NCBI GenBank assembly: GCA_963969395.1
Contig: OZ017799.1
Location: forward strand, 13,146,501-13,210,500
Source: Pseudoscleropodium purum
Taxonomy: Eukaryota; Streptophyta; Bryopsida; Hypnales; Brachytheciaceae
Reading direction: 5' to 3'
Length of the DNA stretch: 64,000 nucleotides
Shown here: piece after piece, positions 34,063-46,870 of the stretch
Numbering within the stretch: position 1 is the first letter of the stretch
Layout of the letters: each line of letters opens with the position of its first letter
Made by a program: the position numbers and the translations under genes
Notes under the pieces: generated by a model
Databases searched by the model: none
What the model was told of the DNA's origin: nothing
What the model saw: only the letters and a program-made list of their open reading frames with translations

Positions 34063-36990
34063 CATGGCAAATGCCCCTTCCACTCTAGTGGATATTGGTT
34101 TTGCAAACATAGCAAAAGCAACACATGCTATGAAAGCGGTGAAGAGGCATGAATAATGACTAGCACAATTAAAGCAGGAAGCAAAGGTTGCTAAGTGCAA
34201 GGCACAAGCGTCCAAGCAAGCATTGGAGGTAGAGTCAAGGAAGAGAGCCAAATCTGCTACAACAATGAACAATTATTTCTTGTCAAGTCAAAATTCCTTG
34301 AATCACATGCCAATGCAAAGTGCTAATATCCGTAGTATTAGTGTGGGGTCCTCAAGTGTGCAATTGCTACATGGGGTTGGGGACCTCCCTATCTATGGAC
34401 ACCGAGATCTTTCTCTTGTGCCCCGCTATTGTCTATGTCTTGGATGAAAAAGAAGTGACATGGAATTCAGAGGAGGACTTAGACCTCAGTGGGGACGAGA
34501 TGGTTGATTTAGACAATGATGTCTTTGTGAATCCTCGAATGTATGGTGGAAGCAAGAGGAAGAGCGTAGACCTTAGGGTCAAAGCATCACAGGTTGGTAG
34601 ACCATCAAACACAAGTACAATGACAAAACTAAAAAAATTATGACTTGTACAAAAAGTTCCATATTGAGTAGGTGGCAAAGGAGCCTTGGAGCAAGGGAGT
34701 CCTAGTGGAAGACAATATGATGCATTTGGTGCATTGCAAGCCTTGCTTTGTGGTGCAAGGAAAGTCTATACAAATGGCTCCTAAATATGATATTATTTTA
34801 AAACACGAACAACATGAGATTCATAAGAAATGTATGCTACTTTATACAACTCATGGACCCATGACTCTAGCAGAACAAATTTAGGGATGTAGCACGATAG
34901 AATCATAGAAGAAACACATCCAATTTGCAACCTTGTTTCAATTGCTACCAAGAGGTAGGCCGATGACAATATTTGAGGCTCAATTTTAACTCTATGATTT
35001 CCTCAACATCCCTTAGCTTCCTCGCAAGTACTAAGCTTATGGATTAGGATGGGTGATGGCAGAGCATCTTTACAACTTTGTCGAGTAGAAAAACAAGTCT
35101 CTAAACTCAAATGCAATGTACTAGGCCCTATCTACTAATGAAACTAGTGCGTGTGACAATAGCAGTTGGATTGCGATTCACGGTTACATAACGGTCAATT
35201 GGTGTCACATTCCTTTGCTGATTGATTAGGATGTCACAGACTCTAACATTGCTCAAAAGCTCCCGTGCTTTGGCATTGATGGCATCAGCACCTTCTAAGG
35301 CTTGAAGATTGATATCACTTCACAAATAAAAGAAAAATGTGTTCCTTTCGCAACTGGAGTTCATTACTATGTTCATTGCTTGAATTTGGCAACCCAGTCA
35401 TTCTTCCAATTTAGAGTCATGCATACCATTGAAGGAGTTCTTCGATCAATACATGCGTACTTTGTGCATTCATTGAAGCATGTAGCCGAGTTTTGAGTCC
35501 TCTCTCAACAGCTTGAGTCAAAAGTTTTGAAGCTCCTAAAGAATGTGAAAACACATTGGATGATTTGCCTTGGGCCAATTGGGAGGCTACTTGCAAAGTA
35601 CAAGGTGGTGATTGCCATGATGCTAGCCAACAAGAATGACAAAAAATGGGGCCAAAGGGTGCGGGTGAGTTTTTCTTGTCCATTTCTTTTTCTTTTGCTG
35701 TAACCTGTTGTTTGTTTGAATAATTAACTTATTTGTAGCTTGGTTCTCAAGTTGTTTGCTATCAAGTTGTTTGCTTCTTTTTTGTTTTGTTTTCAACATT
35801 GTAGACTTTCTCTATAAGCAAGCAAATATTTCTCTACTTCTAGACCCATATGTCTTGATGAGGATGTTGGCACTCTTTCTCATGTTGGAATCAATGTATA
35901 CTCTCATTCAATGGTCCCAAAAAAGGGTCACTTTTGTTTGTGACTTTGTAGAGGCATTGGATACGTGCTAGAGCAATTTGTTTACCATGTATTTGAATGT
36001 AGACACAAACTTCCGTAAGGATGAGTTCCACATATACAATCAAGTGTTTTAGTGTTTTCACGAGTAGATATCCATGAAATGGGGGGCAAATTTGAACTTG
36101 CCTTATGAGTCTCTATACTTTCACTCCTTTGTAGTGGGCAGGAAGACTCTGTACACCTTGCATGATGGATCCATGGTCAATCAGGAGGAATATACAGCAA
36201 TTTCTACAACAGTCCAAAATGATTGCTGAGGAAAATTTCCAACCATACTTTTGCAATTCAATTTGTTGTTACAAATATTTGCATGCTAACTAAGACTTGC
36301 CTTATAATTTCAATGTTGCATCTTTATGTGGCGTGCCTCCTATAACAAAGTTGTTTGGTTCTTTGACAGAGGTTGTATGCAAGCTGATGGACAAGATGGC
36401 ATCAAGGTTCCCTAATTACAATCTCATGGACATATTGAGTATTATATACCTCCAATATTGGTTGCAAGGGGGTTGCAGTACCATCTTCCGCAAGCATCTT
36501 GACATTATCAAAGATTTTTAAGATGAGCCAAAGTAGATTGGGGAGGGTGACAACAAACAATTTGTACCTATTGTACTAGACAATTTTGCACTAGAATCCA
36601 AACAACCACTCTTCAAGATTGCAATGATTTCTAGTGTATATGCAGCCATGGAGCTACCCCCACAGAATGCTCCTCCGCATCAACTGATGAACCCTCTTAC
36701 AAAAATCTAGAGGATTTTAGATGCCAATACTTTACTAGGCAATAAATTTGCAGAGTACATCAAATTGGCCCAAATTGCCATGGTTTACATCCTAGAGAGT
36801 GTGGAAGATGAACACACCTTCTCCACATTGTCTTTCTTCAAGTTGCATAATAGACTAGACTAGCACCTTGGTGTGGTTGTAGATATACATTGCCAAAATG
36901 TTTATAGTCTCAAAAATTTCTCGTATGATGATTGCTTCAAGCAGTGGGTCCCCGCCAATGAGCATCAGCTCTATGCAATGATAGCCTAAC
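34063..36990 (+). pseudogene. hAT-family transposase pseudogene
   Basis: Read with stops and frameshifts, the segments give a Lys/Ala-rich N-terminus, a BED-like region (34672-34884, FVVQGKSIQMAPKYD), and the block KEKCVPFATGVHYYVHCLNLA with a following VMHTIEGVLRSIHAYF (35302-35500). The hAT C-terminal dimerisation block (VEDEHTFSTLSFFK then LHNRLD) lies near 36800-36860. This order is that of plant hAT-like transposases with a DUF4371-type core. At least ten in-frame stops make it inactive. TIRs and TSD were not located. 36,991-38,760 shows no further coding sequence. Confidence 0.75.
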
Positions 36991-38769
36991 CTTATTTTCA
37001 TGGCAAAATTAGTACAAGGTATCCATATGTTGGCATGTCTATAGTTTGGTCCACTAAGCAGGCAAGAGATTGACTTCTCAAAGCATCTCAAAGTTTGTTG
37101 CAATTCAATTTGTTTGCAACTTGATGGCTTGTCCACAGTACTTTGTATCCTTTCCACTGAACACGGCTTTGAGTTGTTTTTTGTTGTGAATTTCTAATGT
37201 ATGCATTTGTTCTTGTGGCTAGTTATAGATGGAGAATGCAGGATGGAAGGGAGCAAATTTGAAATGGATCCAAGTGATGCGTAAGTGAAGGTTGTCTTTT
37301 GGAAAACCATTTTTTTAAGGTAATGCTTGTTTTTTTAACATTTGGAGTTGGACTTCTTTATCATTCAATAGTCTTCATTGGTTTATCTTTTCTTGTTTTT
37401 TTATTCCAAATTGCTAGGAAAAAAAACCCTAATTTTTGGCAAATGAATTTAGCAAATGTGTAAGTATCCAGTGCATTCCCTTTCTAATTTAGGCATTGGA
37501 AGTTTCAATTTTGATGTTTGTAGGTGATATCATAGCACTTCAAGGAAGAAGGACCTGGAAAACATATCTACCACTTTGTATGTGATTGTATAGGCACTTG
37601 ACACATAATGCACTTGTGTAATTACATTGATCTAACGTGTCTTGCATTAGTATGTTGGATTTTATAGTTGTTGACATTGTGCAAATGTTTAGAAACGAAC
37701 AACTTTCCAAACATGCACTAAATCAAGCATTGGAGTACTTGTGTTTGTTTTGCAAGTCCTGTTTTCATACTTGCAGGAGTAGGAGCAATACGAGCAAATT
37801 CTTGAACTTGTAATTGATACTATAAAGCTCTTTTTTCACAAAATGCATTTCCTCTTCCATTAAATAAAATCACCATTTTCATGTTGGATGGTTTTATACT
37901 ATCGTTAAAATGTCTTTAGAATTTTTCAATAACTTGAAAGGTGCAACTAGAAGAAATCCAATTCAATACTTGTAATAGTCCAACCTCCACGAAGATGGAA
38001 TTTGCAATCACCACCTCATGCAACCCATAAATTTCAAAAAAAGCTAGTGCTATGAAATCTAAACAAAAATATTTACTTGGAAGCCAATGACTTTACAAAA
38101 ATAAATGCCGAAATAAGTTCAAAAAAAGTTACATAACTTGCTTATACTAGCTCTTTGGAGAGAAAGTAGCACCCACACCTAAATGAAAAAAAAACATTAG
38201 AAAAAATTTGAGGGCTATAAAGGTCCATTTCAAGCCTATTCCCGTCACTATTCCCCCGCAACAAAGGGTTATGACTAACTATCAGAATAAATTTAAAAAA
38301 ATTAAATAAACTCTTAAAATACAAAAAAAAAAAATTGAAATTTTTTTTTGGAAATGATGTGGCATTCTTTCAACCACATTGGACTGCATTATTGGCTATG
38401 TTCATTGCGTTCTTGGGGCTTGATAACTTGCAGTCTCCTTTTGGCCTTAAATCTCCCCTAGTAACACTCCATACCAAAGCCCTAGCCTATGCACCCACAT
38501 TTAATACTCTAAGATATCTAAGATATTTTGTTGCATCTAGTTTGACCTTCCTTCATCATTTGGATATTGGGAGATTAGATACAATCTTCAAAACAACAAT
38601 TGCTTCAATTGTAGTTTTAGAGTTGTGCATGTGCATATTGCTTTAGATATAAGTACCAATAGCCGATCAAATAAGCCATTTTGGAGCTAATGGTGAGCAG
38701 TATGAGGAAATTTTCCCATGTAGGAAGATAGGAAATATGTGGACTATGAAATTTCAGAATTTTATTCCC

Positions 38770-39480
38770 AAAATTGAAATTACTATGAATTTTGGGGGCC
38801 ATAAAGACATGTACACTACCAGTGCCCAATGTCTAGAGTTCCAATTTTGATCAAAGCTGAATTGTTTTCCTACTCACTACTTCGTACTTTTTTGCTTATT
38901 ATTTTGGGACATGTTTCATAACATTATTACTTTCAACATTGAAAAGGACCAAAAAAATGCATTCCAAGCTTTAATTGGAAATTTGTTCTAATCGTAGTTG
39001 GAAATAATTGCACCCTATAGGTTGGTTTTTTGGGTGAGGTCAACAATTAATTAGTGCTTCTATCTTATACCACTTAAGTTTGTTTAGCTTCAATCTCTTG
39101 CTCTAGTGTTAATTTCTTCATTATTGCCCTTCGTTAGCTTGACTCATCACCAAGAGTTTGTTACAAGTTCAAAATGAGCTATTCTATTGACTGCCATCCC
39201 CAATTTCAAAAATTTGCATGAGACTATGTAAGAACCACCCATTTCTAACTAGGGAGCCATATCCAACCTATAGGGTGCAACTATTTTCAACCAAAACTTA
39301 AAATGTGTCTTTTCTCCTTTTTAAAGTTGGAACTAATAAAGTCATGATACACATCTCAAAATAGTGAAGAGAAAAATAGTTCATGAATGATCAAAATTGG
39401 AAGACTCTATATATTGGGTATAGTTTTAGACTAGTTGTTGGCTTCCAAAATTCAATGCAATTTCAATTCGATCAAAGATT
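38770..39480. repeat. Large imperfect inverted repeat (fold-back)
   Basis: The arm 38770-39025 reads on the minus strand like 39250-39480: 'ccaacctatagggtgcaa', 'ttctcctttt.aaagttg', 'gttggaagactc' and 'ggcttccaaaattca' or the close equivalents. A third copy in plus orientation is at 52255-52530. Noncoding; likely a dispersed repeat that inserted twice in opposite directions or a fold-back element. Confidence 0.5.
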
Positions 39481-41500
39481 TAAAGAACACAAAAATTTCA
39501 AAAAATCACCGTATCAAAAGAACCTCATTACAAATCCATTCCAACAAATTTTACCCAAAAAATGATAATATTTTGCTTGTAATTGAATTTCGAAGGAATT
39601 TAGAAATTTTCCTTTCAAAATTTATAAAAATATTGGTTATAGGACTAATGAATCTATCCATATGGATGGAATTTAAAATTCAAAATCTACAACTTTTATT
39701 TGCATATCAATCTCAATATTTTTCCAAATAGCACTTTTCAACTATTTTTCCTTAATTGTCAATTTAGGAAAAGGATCTAGACATTTAGGGGTTAAATAAA
39801 GGTTAATTAACTTTAAAGTATTTTCAACACTAGAATTTGGTACCTAGTGGTACATTCACACCTATTAGAATTGAGCATTATTTATGGAATTTAAACCAAT
39901 GAAAGAGCATGAACTAGAGCACTAAGAATCACCAAAGCAAGGTGGACCCACATCTACATCAACACAAGGTGGTAACTTCTATGAACTACTTTGTAGTATT
40001 CACATGTACATTGCTAGGTAGAAGTTTAGAAGCGGTTGTAACATAGTAGCTACTGACAAAATGTCGCACACCACACCATCAAGAGTGGTAACTATGTAAA
40101 GTCCCCACCCACGTCTATGTATAGTTAGTTGAAATTGTGAGGAATTGTGAATTATTTGCTATCTTGCTTATTGATGTTGTGGAGTCAAACTAACTTTTCT
40201 ATTGTTTGGTATGGCCAATTCATTTCATATTCAAGCGGCTCTCCATTCTTTGTATGAAGCAATGAAAAAGTTGAAGTCATACTCATCAATTTGAAATGAA
40301 GCACTTACCTAATTGTATGTGCATTGAATTGTACATTGATCAGCACACACAACAAGTCTCTAGCAACTACCTCAACTACCTTGAATGCTTGTATACATCT
40401 TGTAGCAACAATGGAATTAAGGGTTGCGCCTGGTCTACTTAAATTGAAGCCAGTGGAAGAAAAACAAAAGACTCATCAATTGCTCATCGTCACTTGGCTA
40501 CCATCGCCATTGAATTTGGTCAAACCCAAACACAATGAGAGTTTTATGCATGGTATTGATGGAGGTGGTTGTCTTTGATTTCAAGATTATTTTAAATTTA
40601 ATCATGTTGTATTAGCGTGATTGGCCTCTTCTATTGCCAATTAATTATCAACAATGCTTCCTCTCTGAAATCTATGTATTTGTCATTTTCTGCTGCCATT
40701 TATAGCTAGCAAATAAGCATCATACACAGGATATTTCGCCTACCAATGCCCTAATCCCTAGCACTCTTTCCATCTACCAACTCTACCTCCATGTAGGCTT
40801 CGTATTTGCAAAACAATAGAGGTTTGAACACCACACCCCAATGACCCAAAACACCACTTCTTGTAGTTCTTCAAAACCGCAAGTACGAACGTACCCTAGG
40901 GTATTTAAAAGTTAAAGGAGATCACCTATTTCCAATTAGCATCCCATTTCCTTAGTATAGGGTGGTCTGTTTTTGAAGCATATTGTGGTCTATTTCCAAT
41001 CAACTAGATAGGAGAAATTGATGACTTTTGAAGCATGTTGATTGGCCATACGACTTGTGCTTGGAAAGATGACACATAGTACCAAGGAAAATGAAGAATT
41101 GCTTGTATTTGGCATGGCTACAACCGATATTTACGAAAGTCAATAATTTTACCTAGAAATCACATTCAATTGGTTTATGTCATTGAATTGTCTTTACTTT
41201 AAGGGTTTTAGCAACATTTTCAAATAGCACAATTTGGGGTGTGCTATCAAATTTTGTTTAAAGCTTGCTATTATCTATTTCAATAATAAGACACTATCAG
41301 ATTTGAAGCATGCATTGGTCGGAAATGCAATACCCTATATCAAAGTTTGAGGGCAAATAGAATCTTTCCATTTAAAATTTATAGTGATTTTGTTTATTAG
41401 AATGAAGGTCTCCAAATATATGGAATCCTTATCAAATGTATTTCTTGAAACATAAAAACTTATCCCTTGATTTTTCTGATGATGCACAAGGGGTGATTTG
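39481..41500. other. Noncoding, one orphan element end
   Basis: AT-rich with no credible frame. 'catttaggggttaa' at 39782-39795 matches the right terminus of the TTAA element family, but I could not find its left end. 40915-41010 carries two diverged 'cctatttccaatta' strings related to the 39.2/52.3-kb repeat. Confidence 0.3.
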
Positions 41501-41504
41501 CTTA

Positions 41505-41870
41505 AGTGATCCAAAATGGGTGATCATCCCGATAAGGTATAGATGGGAAGAACATGGTATGAGTTACCATTTCCATGATGGGCCCATCGTTGATATTTGA
41601 AGACAAATTCCTTCTTAACCCTGTAGCGCTGCTCAAGAGGACAAAAGTGCAACTATTCATCTTTAGAGTTTTGTTGTGAAAAGGGAACATCTTGTACAAT
41701 AATTTGACTTCCAATGGATACTTTTCCATTTTTTTAAGTGATTGATTCCCACAGGTATAGAAAATGATTGATTTCTAATACTGAGGAGACCAGTCCGTCC
41801 TTACATGTTTAAAACAACGACTTCAGTAGCCTCCTTGGCAGAAACCTCCAACCAGCAAGGTGCCTGGTGA
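41505..41870. repeat. Remnant of the cassette 5' flank, split by MITE M3
   Basis: 41505-41614 and 41813-41870 correspond to 5150-5290 of cassette 1 ('atgagttaccatttccatgatg', 'acgacttcagtagcc', 'ccaaccagc'). No gene A or B sequence is left. Confidence 0.6.
41619..41808. mobile_element. TTAA-flanked MITE M3
   Basis: 190 bp between TTAA at 41615-41618 and 41809-41812. Starts CCCTGTAGCGCTG and ends, inverted, CATGTAAGGACGGAC. Same interior as M1 and M2. It interrupts a known duplicated sequence, so its insertion point can be read from the paralogue. Confidence 0.75.
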
Positions 41871-42294
41871 GTTAGGTAACCTTACACATCAACAGGACAG
41901 GGCTAACAAAAGCTTATCATAAATGGAAATGCGCTCTTGGTTTCTTAAGAGGATTAAGACAAGTGATTTACCATATTTGTACTGCAAAAGATACTACTGT
42001 AGTCAGTGTGCCCCCATTCAGTTGCATGCTACAGTGTAAATAGAAAGCAAAAGTTATTTTTTTTTAATCTTTTTTACTTTCAATTACTTTGAAATTCAAT
42101 ATCTTTTCTTCCATGAGTCGGAATGCCATGAAACAAAGCCCCTGCACCCCTTTCCACCAAGAGTTTTTCAACAATACAAAGAACGCAATCAGGAGATTAT
42201 TTTCAGCAAATGGAATATTATTATATTGAAAAACTTTCTACGAGGTCTTGTTGGAAGTCAAAAGGAGATTCTTAGAGTCCATTAAAATGCATTT

Positions 42295-43520
42295 TTTGGA
42301 CAACGACGCTAGAGTATGAGTGGGGAGTGACGAGCATTGGGCATTGAGCAATAAGCATTTAGATTTGAATGTTCACTGCAAGGATTTTTACTACGAATAG
42401 ATATGTCAAGGTAATAAGTAGTATTGTTAGATCTAAAAATAGCAATACTAGAAACCAAATTTTTTTTAAATTTTTAAAAAATTTGCAAATTTTGTATTCA
42501 AAATAATCAATGTTGCAATCAAATTTTGCATAAAGGAACATCCATTCATCCATGTACAAATGAACTTCATCCATATCATCCATTCATCATCCATTCACCA
42601 TCCATGCAAAAAAGGTTCGATTTTCATATTATAATATATCTCTTAGAAAATTTAATTTAATTTTAAAATATTTTTTTCAAAACAAATTTTTCCAAAAATC
42701 ATTAAGATTTGCATTGTTGACAACAAAACTCTATTAACTTTTTTGAAGCTAGCTTAGGCCTCCTCAAAACCGAATAGCACCTTCAAGGTTCATTTGGAGA
42801 AATATAACAATTAATCCTACATTGTAGTTTGAGTATGGTTTAGGGCTCTTTGGAACCAAAGAATATCATTAAGGTTTATTTGGAGAAATGTAACAATTTA
42901 TTCTATTGTGGTTCATTAATTTCTTTTGTGATTTCAAAACCTTTCATCTAAAAATATTGACTTTATAGACAATTTTTTTCTACCACCTCCTCATGATCCT
43001 CTTCAATACTGAAGAGGCTTTCCCCCATATATTAAGATTCAACTTCTTTTTTCTTACAATGAGTCTCTTTGGGACTTGAATTTTGTTTTATTGAAGATGC
43101 AAGGTTTTTTTAATTATTCTAAGAATATGAACATGCTTGGACAACAACACTAGAGGAAGAATAAAGAGCAAGGAGTGACAAGTGTTTAAATTTGAACACT
43201 CATTAAGACTTTTTACTAATAATAGGCACATTAGAGTCATAAATAGTGATGTCAGACTCAAAATATTAATGTCAAAATTATTAAAATATAAATGATTAAA
43301 AATATAATTAAAAAAAATCAAGTGTTAAAAAAGTTTTATTTAAGGTAGTTGATTTAGCATTCAAATGTTGCAAGTAGGGCCAAAAATAATACCCTAGCCT
43401 ATCCCACATCAAAAAAGGTACTACCATAGAGATGATGTGCAAATGAATTTCATCCATGTCATCCATTCATCATCCATCTAGGAAAGACCTAATTTGCACA
43501 TTGCAATATAGGGTTCTCTC
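42295..43520. repeat. Two direct copies of an AT-rich dispersed repeat
   Basis: 42300-42640 and 43130-43510 share 'actagag.atgag', 'gagtgacgagc', 'ttgaa.actca', 'tttttact..aata', and a run of CATCCATTCATC motifs. Related but inverted strings are at 48690-48760 and 49655-49715. Noncoding. Confidence 0.45.
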
Positions 43521-43622
43521 CACCCATTTTTGTATGACTCTTGAATGTGAAATGCATAAACCTTACTATCAAATATATACTTATTGAAAATTAGATACTT
43601 TATTGATTGTATTGTTCTTTAA

Positions 43623-44201
43623 CTCTTGAAGTCCCATTATCCCTACAACAAACAAAATATATTTGGGTAGGTTTTCCATGAGCTCCATTTTTCATGCAAC
43701 TTTTTGAAATTTTTTTATAAGGTAGAAAAATCTATAAGCTTTTGTTAGAAATATAATTTTTTTTTCAATTGGAACCCAAAAGCAAAAGTTATACCACAAT
43801 AACCTCAAAACACAAGAGACCTAGCAGTAAAAAATATCCATCAAGAATCGAAATAAAAAATTTTGTACTTTTTTCTCATAGATTATATTTCTATATTAAC
43901 AAAAAGCTTCGATTCATTCCACTTGAATTAGTGGTGTGAAAGGTAAAGAACTTCTTGTTTTGCATTCAAAGAAAGCATCTTCTTGAAAAAAATGTTTTCA
44001 TTTACTTTGAATGCAAATATATTTTAATCTATATAGTCAAACATTATGAAATTAGTGATCGCATGAGCTGAATTAAGTGTAACACAAGATCCTATAATTA
44101 TATTTTAAAAAACTTGTTTTCTTTTATTTCTTGGATGAATGCAATACAAATGGTAGTTTTGAGTGGCTTAGAGTAGAAAAATGGTCTTGAGACTTTAGGG
44201 G
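43623..44201 (+). mobile_element. TTAA-target element, copy E2 (579 bp)
   Basis: Left TTAA at 43619-43622 followed by CTCTTGAAGTCCCATTATCCC (read through 43643). Right end CTTTAGGGG followed by TTCA at 44202. Internal strings match E3: 'caattgg..cc..aagcaaaagt', 'atgagctgaattaagtgta', 'tggtagttttgagtgg'. It has an internal deletion compared with E3. Confidence 0.65.
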
Positions 44202-45639
44202 TTCAAAATAATTATGTATTCTTTATAATATTCTGATTTTATGTGCAATCCAATTGGTAAAGAATAAAAGACAATCATTTGGAATATGTGGGAAAATTTT
44301 TAAGAACTTTGTAGTTAAAAAACATGTTTTTTTTCTTGAAACTGACCCAACATAGATTTGACTCCTTTTAGATTGTGATTTAAGGACTGAAATTTTTTTT
44401 GACAACAGTATATTATATTTTATTAGTTACGTGCATGCCAAATTTCAAAAGTTGATGAGGGTTTTAGGAAAAGATACCCAAATTGCCCAAACTACAAAAG
44501 AAGTTTAGGGCAACATAACTTTTAACCTAGACACTCAATCAAAAAAAAATATTATATTGCCACTAAGGAGGTACATGCCCATACCTTTTGTCAAAATTTT
44601 GTGAACATCCAACCAAAATTGACTTCATCTAAACCTATTCAAATTTACAATTGTCCATTCAATGGACAATTGTCCTTTAGGAAATAAATACCAAAAAAAA
44701 TAAAAAAATAAAATAGTAGAAATGTCATGATCATCTCATAAATAACTGAAAGAAAATTTTTGCATTTTTACTCATAGGGCTTTGTTCACTCCTCCAAGGC
44801 TAGTTTAAAGACCCTTAAGGTAACTTTATGGAAATTAGACAATCAATCTTACAATGTTGTTTAGATGAATTTGATCTATTTGTATATATTTTTTTGATGT
44901 TTATAATTTTTCAAATGACTTGAGTCATCTTTTAGATGCCAAATTTGTACTACTTCCATCTTGAACCAATTCCTCTGGTAAGGCAATTGTCACCTATTCT
45001 AATTTAATATAATCAATCCACCTCTAAATACATGTGACTATTCATTGCTTTAGGGGAGGAATGTGGTCTAAATAGGACTGCTAAATCTAGACTACATGCA
45101 ATTATCACTAACGTAACCAATAGATAACTCTTTAGACATAAAGAACCATTTCTTAGTGCTAAAAGATCTTCCATTTGTTAATTGAGGGTTTTATAAAACT
45201 ACAATTACATTTTTTTGCCAAATGAAATAATTATTTTTTTATTCAATAAATCCAACAAGTTGTTTTTTAGTATCAAAGGACCTTCTTTCTAGTATCTTTA
45301 GGGATTAATTGAACTCCAATTTCATTTCATTTTTTAAATTAAAATAAATAAATTTCATCATCAAATGGCTCTACCTATCCAAGGAGTCAATTCTTCATGC
45401 CTTAGGACCTTCTTTCTATTAATTTGGGAAGTTATTTGAATCATGATTTTTTTAAATTTCTAGATTAAATAAATAAATTTATGCAATAGAGGACTTGTTA
45501 GATACGGAGAGTATTTTTTTGGCGCCAAAATGCCTTCCTTCTATTAATTATGGATATTATTAGAATTGTGATTTCAATTTATTTTTCAAATATTTTTGTC
45601 TCAAAAGTATTTTTCTTTTAAAATTCAACATATCACTCT
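44202..45639. other. AT-rich noncoding
   Basis: No protein-like frame, no terminal repeats recognised. T/A homopolymer runs dominate. Confidence 0.3.
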
Positions 45640-46870
45640 TTGAATTCAAAGAGCCAATTCTTGTGTCAAAAATCCCTCCCTCTATATATTGAGGGGGGGA
45701 TTATTTGAAGAGCTTTGATTCATTGTGAGGATCTTCAAAGCTAAGGAAAGGCTCTTTGGAGCCTTAGGAGGGCTAGTCCAAATCAAAAACTCCTTCTTTG
45801 GTGCCAAAGGGTTTTTTCTTAGTTTTTTGGTATGACACTAGATAGACTTTTCTTGCCATGAAAGGCTCTTTGTATTCCAAGATCCACTTCTAAATATAAA
45901 GAGATTTTTCCTTAATTCTTTTGGTGTGTCATGATTATTTAGACTCTTCGTGCCATAAAAGGCTTTTCCTACCCAATAATCCCATTCTTAGTACCAAAAG
46001 ACTCTCCCTAGCAAGCTTCCTCAAATCTTAAGAACCCTTTGTTGGTGCCAAAGGGCTCTTCTAAAAAGGGCTTCTTTCAATCTGAGGAGCCCTTTCTTGG
46101 TGCTAAACAACTCTACTAAAGAAGGTTCTTTTGAACCCAAGGAGGTCTCCTTGGATTCTAAAGAGCCTTACTTCAGTACTACAAGGCTCTTCAACAAAGG
46201 CTCTTTAGAATCCAAAGATGGCTTCTTGAATCCGAGGAGCCCTTCCTTAGTGCTAAAAGACTCTCCAAAGAAGACTCATTTATACTCAAAGAAGGCTTCT
46301 TGGATTCCGAAAAGCCCTTCTTTGGTGCCAAAGACCTCTCCCAAACAAGTTGTCTTAGAACACAAAGAAGGCTCCTTGAATACAAGGAGACTTTTCTTGT
46401 GCAAAGGGCCCTTCAAGGAGGTCTTTGAAGCCCAATGAAAGCTCTTTGAGTTTGGAAGAGCCCTCCTTTCTTGTCAAGGGGCTCTCCAAAACAAGTTGTC
46501 TTAAAAACTAAAGAAGGTTCTATAAAATCAAGGAGCCCTTCAATTCCTTGATGCCAAAAGGCTCTTTAGGGAAGACTCTTTGGTACTCAAAGAAGGCTCC
46601 TCAAATGAGAGGAGCCTTTCTTTAGTACCAAAGGGCTTTCTAAAACAAGCTTTTTTAGAACTCAAAGAAGGCTCCTCGAAATCAAGAAGCCCTTCTTTGG
46701 TGCCAAAGGGCTCCTCATAGAAAATTCCTTAGAATGTAAAGAAGGGTCTTTGGATTCCAAGGAACCTTTTTTTAGTGACAAAAGGCTCTCTCAAACAAGT
46801 CTTCTTATAACTCAAAGAAGGCTCCTCAAAATCAAGAACCCCTTTTTGGTGCCAAACAGCTCTTCCTGGG
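45640..46870. repeat. Degenerate tandem array with a hairpin in each unit
   Basis: About twelve units, 75-90 bp each, built on 'ctcaaagaaggctcctcg', 'aatcaagaagcccttctttgg' (broken here by its variants) and 'gccaaagggctctc'. The centre of each unit, GCCCTTCTTTGGTGCCAAAGGGC in variants such as CTTTGGTGCCAAAG, is an imperfect palindrome. A 113-codon open frame at 46097-46438 is only the repeat read through. Single diverged units recur at 48890-49320. Confidence 0.7.

Noticed and set aside
46097..46438. 113-codon open frame
   Set aside because: It is the tandem repeat read through; composition follows the repeat unit and it has no domain.
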